This document shows, piece by piece, positions 1-7,395 of a DNA stretch of 64,000 nt. Below the pieces are notes generated by a model, which worked only from the letters and a program-made list of their open reading frames with translations, had not been told where the DNA came from and did not search any database. Position 1 is the first letter of the stretch. The number at the start of each line of letters is the position of its first letter. The position numbers were made by a program, and so were the translations under genes. This stretch comes from Cafeteria roenbergensis. Its lineage: Eukaryota > Sar > Bigyra > Bicosoecida > Cafeteriaceae. The stretch spans positions 62,001 through 126,000 of the forward strand of contig VLTN01000019.1 of assembly GCA_008330645.1 (NCBI GenBank), written 5' to 3'.

Positions 1-713
1 GCGACTACCTGACCGGCGAAGACGTCCTCTCGCGCTTCATGCGCCTCAAGGCGGACGATGGCACCATGGCCGTGCTTCACGACGACAAGTACCTGCGTGA
101 CGTGGTCATGAACTTCATCATCGCCGGGCGGGACACGACGGCGCAAGCCCTCTCCTGGGCCGTCTATATGCTTGCGCAGCACCCTGAGATTGAGGCCCGC
201 ATGCTGGCCGAGGTGGAGGAGTTCTTCCCGGTCGGGACGGTGCCCTCGCAGGCGGCGCTCAAGTCGCTCAAGTTCACGCGCGCCGTTGTGCTCGAGACGC
301 TCCGCCTCTGGCCCTCCGTGCCCAAGGACAGCAAGCAAGCCGTTGCCGACGACGTGCTGCCCGACGGCACCAAGATCCGCGCGGGGTGGCTCGTCGTGTA
401 CGTGCCGTTCGTGATGGGGCGGGATGAGGCAATCTGGGGGAAGGACGCCGGCGAGTTCAAGCCGACGCGCTTCCTCGGCTCGGCCGACCCCGACCCGTAC
501 AGGTACCCAGTGTTCAACGCCGGCGACAGGCAGTGCCTCGGCAAGAACATGGCCCTGCTGGAGGCAGTCATGGCCCTCGCGTGCATCTACCGCCGCTTCC
601 ACCTGGAGCTCGTGCCGGGGCAGGATATCCAGCCGCTCAACTCCCTCACCATGCCCCAGGTCAAGGGCGTCCGGGTGCGTGCGGTGCCTCGCACGGCCGT
701 GACAAGCGCTTGA
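1..713 (+). CDS. cytochrome P450, C-terminal part (5' end outside window)
   Basis: Haem-thiolate mono-oxygenase; the frame is open from base 3 to the TGA at 711-713, and the start lies upstream of the window. The visible ~236 residues hold the whole catalytic half: the I-helix oxygen-activation motif AGRDTTA (near base 123), the K-helix ETLR (ExxR, near 294), and the Cys-ligand loop FNAGDRQCLG (near 513). The wording of the haem loop and the following GKNMALLEAVM resembles CYP86/CYP704-type fatty-acid omega-hydroxylases, so hydroxylation of fatty acids or similar lipids on the ER membrane is a reasonable inference, not proven. The loop has Asp where most family members have Pro or Arg (GDRQC). 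No intron is seen in this part. The stop codon sits inside the first copy of a tandem repeat. Confidence 0.93.
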   Translation, partial: DYLTGEDVLSRFMRLKADDGTMAVLHDDKYLRDVVMNFIIAGRDTTAQALSWAVYMLAQHPEIEARMLAEVEEFFPVGTVPSQAALKSLKFTRAVVLETLRLWPSVPKDSKQAVADDVLPDGTKIRAGWLVVYVPFVMGRDEAIWGKDAGEFKPTRFLGSADPDPYRYPVFNAGDRQCLGKNMALLEAVMALACIYRRFHLELVPGQDIQPLNSLTMPQVKGVRVRAVPRTAVTSA

Positions 714-828
714 GTGCAATCCGCAAGCGCTTGAGTGCAATCCGCAAGCGCTTGAGTGCAATTCGCAAGCGCTTGATTGCAAGCGGCAAGCGCTTGAGTA
801 CAAGCGGCAAGCGCATGAGAGCAAACGG
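703..828 (+). repeat. six tandem copies of a 21-bp repeat overlapping the P450 stop
   Basis: Unit CAAGCGCTTGAGTGCAATCC plus one G, at 703, 724, 745, 766, 787 and 808. The first two copies are identical and later copies drift (ATTCG, AAGCG and AAACG ends). Each unit contains the self-complementary AAGCGCTT. The length is a multiple of three, so all copies share reading frames; in the P450 frame every unit carries a TGA, so only the first matters for the protein. It therefore forms the beginning of the 3' UTR. Confidence 0.95.
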
Positions 829-932
829 CAACCGCAGCCGAGTCGAATCGCCAACGCCCATTGCTCGCTCTGCCGCGCGTTGGCGCAGGCACTCGCTCCG
901 ATCACAAGAGTTGCAGCGCCTGGAGCCTCGCC

Positions 933-2022
933 ATGACGACTGTAGTGCGGGTGGGCCTGGTGGCCCTGCTCGCTGCGGTGGCCGCCCGGGCGGCCGGCAA
1001 CTGCACAGACGGGGTGCTCAACAACAACGAAACGCAGGTGGACTGCGGCGGTGAGTCAACCGGCCGCGCCAGTCCGAGAAAGCCGGGCAGTCGCCGCAGC
1101 CTCGGCCATGTGGCGGCCCTCGCGACGGCCCGTGCGCGTGCTCGGCCAGGGGCGCGTCGATGAGGCACTGCCTGCAGCGGGCGGCCCGCAGTGAATGTCT
1201 GCGGCGCGAGCTTCCATCGGTCTGCACACTCGCTTGCGCGCCGCAATGCCCACGAACCGCGCCCGCAGGCCCGTCCTGCCCTGCTTGCGCTGCTGCGTCG
1301 ACCATGCCAACTCCGTCGCCGTCGCCCAGGTCGGAGCAGGTGACAGTCGGCCAGGCTTCGGCGCTCTTCCAGGACACCGGGTTTCTGGCCGGCGCCGGCG
1401 TCGGCAGCGTGATCATCAGCTTGGTGTTCCACATCGTCCTGCTCCGCTGCACGGCCGAGGCCAAGAGCCGGTCCGTGAGCCTCGTGGGCCGCGGGAACAA
1501 CCACGGCAAGCAGTCTGGGGGGCGAGGGTCGAGGCGACGCGCGAGCGTGACGGAACTCCAAAGCAACCGCCGAGGCCACGCCGGCTCGTCCTCCACGATG
1601 AGCAGCAAGACAGGGTTTGCTTCGAGGCACAACCAAAGCGGCATGAGCGCCGCTGCAACTCCGTCGCACATGCACCGGCTCCAGGTTACCGATGAGTGAG
1701 CGCCGACGGCGTCAAGCCCGCCGTTTCCCCGCCGGCCCAAGCCCCTGGGCTTGCCCCGTGCCTGTCGATGTTCTGGGATGCGCGTGCCTGCTTCGTGTGC
1801 GCTCGCGCCTGGCAAAAAAGAGTGCTGTGCGTCTGCTTCAGCGGGCCGCTCGCTGCCAACGGCCAGCGGCTGGTGGCTTCCGCCCATCCCCCACCCCCCG
1901 CACGCACGACCCCTCATTCGCTCGCTCTCTCTCCGTCTCTCTCTAGGGCACGTGCGCGGTGCATGCAGCGGCCCGTGAGAGTGCAGTCGAGGCAGCATCA
2001 GTTCCCAGCCCAGCCGAGATGA
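933..2022 (+). CDS. small type I membrane protein with DCGG cysteine motif
   Basis: Exons 933-1050, 1269-1695 and, less surely, 1947-2022; about 206 residues. A signal peptide (residues 1-21, hydrophobic, ends AARAAG) is followed by NCTDGVLNNNETQVDCGG and, across intron 1, PSCPAC. Joining at phase 1 restores the DGxxNxxETxVDCGGxxCxxC motif found in many secreted and surface proteins of protists and animals. A Pro/Ser linker, one membrane segment (FLAGAGVGSVIISLVFHIVLL, near residue 75) and a basic Ser-rich cytoplasmic tail follow. The apparent stop at 1697 lies inside GTGAGC, a perfect donor, and a pyrimidine tract ending in TAG at 1946 restores frame, so I prefer a third exon ending at 2022; the unspliced end at 1699 is the alternative. 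Function unknown; a receptor or surface anchor is possible. Confidence 0.7.
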
Positions 2023-2202
2023 GCCCAGTGAAACGCACGACGAAACCACACTCAACGGCTCAAGCGCTCAGCCGAAGGCCTACACGACGGCTAGCCCCGG
2101 CGCCTCCCCCCCACCGGCCTCCTTGCACACACCCCTTCCCCTTCACCCCCCCCCCCCTCCATACACACGCACACGCGCCCTGCAAGCTCCTCAGTCGCAG
2201 AG

Positions 2203-3825
2203 TCAGAGGCCGAGGTCGTTGTCGCCCTGGTCGTCGTCGGGCCCAATGCCGAACTGCCCTGGCTGCTGCGCGATGGGCGCAGGGATGCCGGCGGTGTGCG
2301 CCGCCGCCCCGCGCAGCAGAAAGCGCCCGCCGCCGGTGCCGCTGGTGGAGTCGGTCAGGCTAACCTGTGACAGCCTGGACGGGGCCTGTGAGAGGTCCAT
2401 TGAGGGCCCCAGTTGCTGCCGTCCGACCGCGCTCCCCAGGCCCATCGCCGCGACGTCGGCGCCCAGTCCCACGGGTGCGCCGTGAATGGGGCCCGCGCTG
2501 CTGCGCAGGGGCGTGCCGACGAGAGAGGGCAGCCCATCGGACCCCACGGTGAGGTCGTCTCTGTCCAGCGGGAGGGGGGCAGCCCCGTCGGGCGCTGCAG
2601 GGGCCGACAGGCCGGGCGAGACGGGGCCACCGGCTGGCGCCCCGGCTGCGGCTCCTGTGCCACCCGTGCCGAGGAGCGGGGTGGCGTCGGCGCGAGCGCT
2701 GGAGCCTCCTGCGGCCGGACGACCCTGGCGGACTGAGGAGGAGGAGGAGGAGGAGGAGGAGGAGGACGAGGAGGACGACGACGAGGACGCCGATGAAGAG
2801 GAGGAAGAGGAGGAAGAGGAGGAGGGCTCTGCCTTGGGGGCAGACCGCCCACCCGGGATCGACTGGGCGGGGGCGGCGGGCTTCCGAGCGGATGCCTTGC
2901 TGCCAGGTGCTGCGGTGGCTGACGATGACGATGACGACGATGACGATGACGATGACGAGGATGGCGAAGGCTTGCCTGCAGCAGCTGGATGCGCCTTGGC
3001 GTGCGCCGCTGCGCCGGGCTTGGTCCCCTGGCCCGCGGCGGGCGACTGCGCCGCCCCTGCGCCCGCCGGCTTGTCGCTTTGCTGAATCTCCTCAGCGGGC
3101 TTGAGGCTCGACGCGCGGCTGGACTCGGAGTCGAGCCGCACCGGCGCGGCGCCGCCCAGCGACACAGGGACGTCGCGCGCGGCCTGCAGCCCGCTGAGCG
3201 GCGGCGCGGGCGTCTCCGGGTCGTCGTAGTGAAGCGCTTGGCCGGAGTAGCGCGGTCCGGCCTCTGCCAGCGTGGCAGCGGTCACAGGCGCCGGCGGAGG
3301 GGCAAGCGTGTCCACGACAGCAAGACCAACGCCGTGGGGGCCCGCAGTGAGGCCGTGCGCCGCAAAGTCGTACGCGTTGGGCTCTGGCTCGGGCGCTGCA
3401 AAGTTGCGCCGCCTCTTGGGCTTGTTCGGCCCTCCCCCGCGCGAAATCGCCATGACCGGCGGCGGCGCCTCGAGCGGCGGCACGAGGGGGGTGTGCTCAA
3501 CAGGAACAGGGGGCACGGGGACGCTCTTGCCCCGCACGTCCACCTCCTCGTAGCCCTCGACCTGGACCACAGGCAGCGCGCTCAGCATGGCGATTTGCGC
3601 CTTGAGAAGCGCCACGCGCACCTTGGCCTGGATGATCTCCGGCGAGTCGTCCTTCATCACGTCGAGTTCCACTCCGTGGTCCGTCAGGCGCGGCTCCCAC
3701 ACGGCCCACATGGCCTGCGGCGAGTCCTCCTCGGTTGCCTTGGCTTCCGCCGCCCCGGCCCCTCCGACCGCAGGAGTGCCTCCGCCGGCACCAGGCGCCT
3801 CTGTGTCGGTGTCCACGTCGGACAT
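2203..3825 (-). CDS. poly-serine disordered protein of unknown function
   Basis: Single open frame of about 540 residues from the ATG at 3825; an in-frame start further upstream (3975) is possible but would nearly reach the divergent neighbour at 3993. The N-terminal third has a short ordered stretch (PQAMWAVWEPRLTDHGVELD, then a helix with EIIQAKVRVALLKAQIAML) and a basic patch KPKRRR that could be a nuclear signal. The middle is low complexity, with two long Ser runs encoded by GAG/GAC-type repeats on the plus strand at 2733-2830 and 2926-2962. The C-terminus is acidic (GPDDDQGDNDL). I recognise no family. It converges on the preceding gene, whose last exon ends about 180 bases away. Confidence 0.65.
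   Translation of the reverse strand: MSDVDTDTEAPGAGGGTPAVGGAGAAEAKATEEDSPQAMWAVWEPRLTDHGVELDVMKDDSPEIIQAKVRVALLKAQIAMLSALPVVQVEGYEEVDVRGKSVPVPPVPVEHTPLVPPLEAPPPVMAISRGGGPNKPKRRRNFAAPEPEPNAYDFAAHGLTAGPHGVGLAVVDTLAPPPAPVTAATLAEAGPRYSGQALHYDDPETPAPPLSGLQAARDVPVSLGGAAPVRLDSESSRASSLKPAEEIQQSDKPAGAGAAQSPAAGQGTKPGAAAHAKAHPAAAGKPSPSSSSSSSSSSSSSSATAAPGSKASARKPAAPAQSIPGGRSAPKAEPSSSSSSSSSSSASSSSSSSSSSSSSSSSSSVRQGRPAAGGSSARADATPLLGTGGTGAAAGAPAGGPVSPGLSAPAAPDGAAPLPLDRDDLTVGSDGLPSLVGTPLRSSAGPIHGAPVGLGADVAAMGLGSAVGRQQLGPSMDLSQAPSRLSQVSLTDSTSGTGGGRFLLRGAAAHTAGIPAPIAQQPGQFGIGPDDDQGDNDLGL
2733..2962. repeat. trinucleotide tracts coding poly-Ser
   Basis: GAG/GAC-rich runs at about 2733-2822 and alternating GAC/GAT at about 2924-2962. 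Read on the minus strand they give the two Ser blocks of the disordered protein; the mixture of synonymous triplets suggests selection on the amino acid rather than recent slippage alone. Confidence 0.85.
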
Positions 3826-3992
3826 TGGCGGCCGAGTCGTGCCGCGCCGCGAGTGGGGCCGCAGCGGGTCGGCGACACTCCCCACTGGCGTTCGAACCGG
3901 CCCAGAGTCGGAGCGCAGAGTCCTCCGCGAGCGCTCTGCTGTAGTTCGCGCAAGGGAGGGCGTCATTGCACCCAACCCGAGCGGGGGGCGCC

Positions 3993-4717
3993 ATGCGGTT
4001 CGGCGGCTTCAGCCTCGAGAGCTTCAAGTTCGGTGTCTACATTGTCGGTGAGCGCGTGCGGGGCGCAGGGCGCTGACAGCTCCTCGCGTGCGTCAGCGGC
4101 AGCGTCAGCCACGGCGGCTTCGACGGACGCAGGGGCTCGACGGCTTGCGCCCTCGCCGGGGGTGCCCGCCACCGCGCCCCCTGTGCCCTCTCTCCCCCGT
4201 GGTGCCAACCTCCTGGCGCAGCGCCTCTTGTGGCGGTGTACGTCTTCAGTGTGCCGGAGGTCTTCACTGGCGTGATCACGAACGTGAGCGCGAAAAATGG
4301 CTGTCAGCTGCAAGTCGTCGCCCGGTGCGCGCGACAGACGCGCCCAAGGTACCGCCGCACGTGTCCTCGGGCGATGAATGCGTGCGCCGGTGAGACGCTG
4401 GGCTGCTGGCACCGTTGGCCTGCTGAGCCGAGGCTCGCTCCGAGTGTGCCCATGCTCCTTCGCAGCGGTCTTACATCACTTACCGCCCGCAAGTCGTCAT
4501 TGACGACGACGACGACGAGGATGAGGACGAGCGCGAGGACGTGGACGCAACCGAGGCCGACCTCGACGAGGCAACTGCGCGGCGCATTGAGGCGTACGTG
4601 CGCGTGGGCCAGGAGGAGCAGCGCGCTCAGCTGCAGGAGATGAAGAAGCGCCTGCAAGCCGACCTGGCGGCCGAGGCAGCCGACCAGGCTGCGGAAGAGG
4701 ACCAAAGCCGCGCGTGA
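3993..4717 (+). CDS. PET100-like mitochondrial cytochrome c oxidase assembly protein
   Basis: Three exons, 3993-4047, 4222-4283 and 4466-4717, give 122 residues with all joins in frame. The start MRFGGFSLESFKFGVYIV runs across intron 1 into APLVAVYVFSVPEVF, a single N-terminal membrane span beginning a few residues after the Met, with a Pro in its middle. After it comes YITYRP, an acidic stretch (DDDDDEDEDERED) and a charged helix, DEATARRIEAYVRVGQEEQR, that runs on to the C-terminus. A short Lx-[LV]E-xF-[RK] start, one span with internal Pro and a basic/acidic helical tail is the layout of PET100, the inner-membrane chaperone for complex IV assembly. Identity is low, so another small mitochondrial membrane protein remains possible. 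The acidic insert is unusual. It is divergent from the poly-Ser gene, 167 bases away. Confidence 0.55.
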
Positions 4718-5183
4718 CGGGACAGCGCCGGGCCGCCGTGCCCAGTCTCGCCGGGGAAAGCGGGGCCAAGGGAGTCGAACGGCGGTGCGTGCGTCCGCCT
4801 CCCCAGCAGGTGTTTTTCTTCTTCCTGCTCGTTTTGCGTGTGCATTGCGCCGGCACAGCGGGGTGCGTGGCTTGAAAGTGGCCAGGGGCGCTTGATGCGG
4901 TGCCATTGGTCCCCGGCTGAGCCGGCGCGCGGCGCCTCAAAGCCGATTTCCTGTTGATTCCATGAGCGCGGCTCGCGAGCGGGGCACCGGCTCCCGCCCC
5001 CATGCGCACACACTCGAAACAGGAACAACACCCGCAGTTGCGCCAGGCAGCCGGGCGGCGGGATTCGCTCCCGGCGGCGGCGTGCCCACGGCCCTCTCGC
5101 TGGTCCGAGGCAGCGGCTGACGCTGCGCTGCGCTGCCCCAGGCCCGGACCGCCCCCAATGCCAGGGCGGCCGCCAGCCGGAGC
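4718..5183. other. intergenic, convergent 3' ends
   Basis: Gap between the PET100-like gene and the RNase H gene. It has a T-rich patch near 4810-4835 but no frame with recognisable protein content and no RNA gene that I can support. The RNase H stop overlaps a GTGAGC donor-like sequence, so a further small exon of that gene could lie here. Confidence 0.5.
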
Positions 5184-6740
5184 TCACGCGCGAGGCAGCC
5201 CCATGCCCGACTCGAACCCCGGGCGGAGCTCGCCGCTCAGGCCCGCGTCGACGCCCGAGGAGGCGAGGCTGTCCGCCTCCGCGTTGCGGCCCCGCAGCAC
5301 GTGCTCCAGCTTCACAGCCACGCCCCTGGCCTCAAGAGCCCGCTTGGCCGCCAGGGCGGCGCCCCGGAGGGCCGCCATCCGCGGGTCGCGCGCCTGCCAC
5401 CGCCCCGCCACCTGGCTCAGCGCCAGCTTGCTGTCGCCCCGCACCAGCAGCCGGCTGCCCCCCACCAGCAGCCGGCCGCTCATCTCCAGGCCCCGGATCA
5501 GGCCCGTGTACTCGGCCTCGTTATTCGTCGCCTCGCCCATGAAACCGTGGCCAGAGAAGCACAGCCGGCCCGATGGGTCGCCCGTGCCCGCCCGCAGGAC
5601 GCTGCCCCACGCGGCAGGCCCGGGGTTGCTCCTCGACGCTCCGTCGAACCACAGCGTGTAGTCCCCGGGGGGCTCCACCTCCTCGCCCTCCGCCCCGCCG
5701 GCTGGGGGTTCAAGCGCATACCCGCCCGGCGCCCCAGCCACGCCGCTGCCGCTGCCGCTGCCGCTGCCGCTGCCACCAGCAGCCGCGCCGTGTACGGGCG
5801 GAGCCACGGACGAGGTCCTGCTGCTGCCGGCAGCGCGCGCGACTGCTGGCGGCGCCCGCCTATCGCCGGCGGCGGCGAGCGAGGCGTGGCCCAGCTCCCG
5901 GCTGCAAGCTCCGGAGGCGCCACCGTGCCCACCGCGCAGCGCTTTCGACGGCAACCTCGCTGCTGCGGCATCCGCCCCTGCAGCCGGCGCTGCTGCCGTC
6001 GAAAGCGCTGCTGCCGCCCCGCTGGCGGCAGCGGCCGTCGCAGGCTCGTCCCAGCACCGGATCAGCTCCGCACCGGCGTCGGTGGGGGAGTCCAGCCCGG
6101 CCAAGACACGAGCCGCGCGCAGCGTCGCCGGCGTCACCAAGCGGCACGGCCCGTCGCTGCCGCTGGAGACCCAGCTCCGTGCCTCCTGCTCTGTGCGCCA
6201 CTTTTTGAACACGGCGGCGCTGTGGCCGCGCACGAACGGCTCCACCTCCGCCCACGCTAGCCCCACGAACACGCCGCGAAACCGGCCTTGGCGCACGCCG
6301 TAGATGTTTGGGCTTGTCTTGGGACCGCGGCCCTTGCTGACGCGCAGCTGGCCCTCGCTTGCGGCCGCGATTCCGGCAAGCTGCCCTGCGTCGGCAAACA
6401 CGAACGTGCTTGCCCAGCCCGTTTCCTGCACGTTGCGAGCATGCTCGCGGAGCGCCGGCGAGCCCGCGGGGATGGCGTCCCCGAGCCCCGCTTCTTCCCA
6501 CTGTTGCACGAAGCCCGGCGACTTGCGAAGCTGCTGCACCGACCGGGCTGCGCTGAGCAGCGCCGCAGCCGGGGCGCCCCTGCCCGAGCCCGACATGCCC
6601 CTCGTGTCCGAGACGCGCCTCACGATTTCCGACGGGCTCAGCCGGCGGAACATGTCGTCCAGGTCGTAAGCTTTCAAAACCGCGTTGGCGTGGCCTGGCA
6701 GCGATGTTTCGGAAACCGGACGCCGCCTACTGCGGGGCAT
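5184..6740 (-). CDS. RNase H1 with viroplasmin-like hybrid-binding domain
   Basis: About 518 residues from the ATG at 6740 (MPRSRRR); the frame is open upstream to an ATG at 7175, which would add a Pro/Ala-rich, possibly targeting, segment, and I cannot decide between them. Middle: a hybrid-binding (viroplasmin-like) domain with NIYGVRQGRFRGVFVGLAWA and AVFKKWRTEQEARSWV. A Gly-Ser linker follows (GSGSGSGSG, near 5755). C-terminal type 1 RNase H fold, with all four metal ligands visible: Asp in LWFDGASRSNPG, Glu in TNNEAEYTGL, Asp in RGDSKLAL, Asp in NAEADSLAS. It should cut RNA in RNA/DNA hybrids in nucleus or organelle. No reverse transcriptase or integrase neighbours it, so it is a host RNase H1. 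The TGA stop is part of GTGAGC, so a spliced C-terminus is possible. Confidence 0.88.
   Translation of the reverse strand: MPRSRRRPVSETSLPGHANAVLKAYDLDDMFRRLSPSEIVRRVSDTRGMSGSGRGAPAAALLSAARSVQQLRKSPGFVQQWEEAGLGDAIPAGSPALREHARNVQETGWASTFVFADAGQLAGIAAASEGQLRVSKGRGPKTSPNIYGVRQGRFRGVFVGLAWAEVEPFVRGHSAAVFKKWRTEQEARSWVSSGSDGPCRLVTPATLRAARVLAGLDSPTDAGAELIRCWDEPATAAAASGAAAALSTAAAPAAGADAAAARLPSKALRGGHGGASGACSRELGHASLAAAGDRRAPPAVARAAGSSRTSSVAPPVHGAAAGGSGSGSGSGSGVAGAPGGYALEPPAGGAEGEEVEPPGDYTLWFDGASRSNPGPAAWGSVLRAGTGDPSGRLCFSGHGFMGEATNNEAEYTGLIRGLEMSGRLLVGGSRLLVRGDSKLALSQVAGRWQARDPRMAALRGAALAAKRALEARGVAVKLEHVLRGRNAEADSLASSGVDAGLSGELRPGFESGMGLPRA
5745..5778. repeat. GCCGCT hexamer run coding a Gly-Ser linker
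   Basis: Repeated CCGCTG/GCCGCT units that read Gly-Ser on the minus strand between the two RNase H1 domains. Confidence 0.8.
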
Positions 6741-7395
6741 AGACACGGGTGGTGCTGCGGCGCTAGCGAAGGCCCGAAATCCGGGCGCGCCACAGTTCCA
6801 AGGCCGCCGAGTGCGCTCGTGGTGGGCCGCGCAGGCGCTGTGTGTCCCGGGGCAGAGCACGACAGGACACACGACATCGGCTTCGGCGAGGCGAGGCAGG
6901 GCAGGCAGCGCGGCGCAAGCACAGGCCAGGAGGGATGCAATCACAAGTGGGGACGGCCGGTGCCTTGTGGGCGGCGGCGGCCGCGGAAGAGCACAGCCGG
7001 GTGCCGTTCCCGCAGCCGCCGCGCACCAGCACCGGCGCTCCCCGGCGCGGCCCGCGGCTGGCCAGACGGTGCCAGGAAAAGCTTCACCAAATCCCACCGT
7101 CTGGCGTTGAGCTGCCGCGGGCCTGCCGAATCCTTGTTGCCTCGGGTCCGGGGGCTCGGCGGGGCGCTCGCGCACCCGCGCCTGTGATGCCCCGCGTCCG
7201 TCACAGGCTGCAATCGACTTCCCGCCTGCGCGCGCGCGCGAGCGGCAGCGGCCCTTTTCCGCGCAAACGCCATCACATCAATCACAAGGCCCGCCCCCGA
7301 AGGGAGGGGAGGGGGGCACGCAAGGGCGGGGCGGTGCAGGCGCGCCAGCAAAAGCACGAGGCTTGCCAGCTCGCAGTGCCAGCGCCAGCGCCAGC
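6741..7395 (-). other. 3' region of selD; expected place of a SECIS element
   Basis: Lies between the selD stop and the preferred RNase H start. A eukaryotic selenoprotein mRNA needs a SECIS in this region. GTGA words occur on the minus strand near 7274-7284, followed by an A-run (GGAAAAGG) at about 7253-7260, the right kind of parts, but I could not fold them into a convincing quartet-plus-helix. Nothing else is seen. If the upstream RNase H start (7175) is used, the two genes nearly abut. Confidence 0.4.
7181..7207 (-). other. perfect 7-bp hairpin in the selD 3' region
   Basis: CCTGTGA at 7181-7187 and TCACAGG at 7201-7207 are exact reverse complements around a 13-base GC-rich loop. It is about 190 bases past the selD stop. 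It lacks the AA loop of a SECIS, so its role is open. Confidence 0.5.

Noticed and set aside
2143-2160. C-run and CA-rich stretch as a possible promoter or telomere-like repeat
   Set aside because: Simple-sequence DNA between convergent gene ends; no regular telomeric unit.
5184-6740. RNase H domain as part of a retroelement or viral copy
   Set aside because: No reverse transcriptase, integrase, protease or terminal repeats nearby; the hybrid-binding plus RNase H layout is that of cellular RNase H1.
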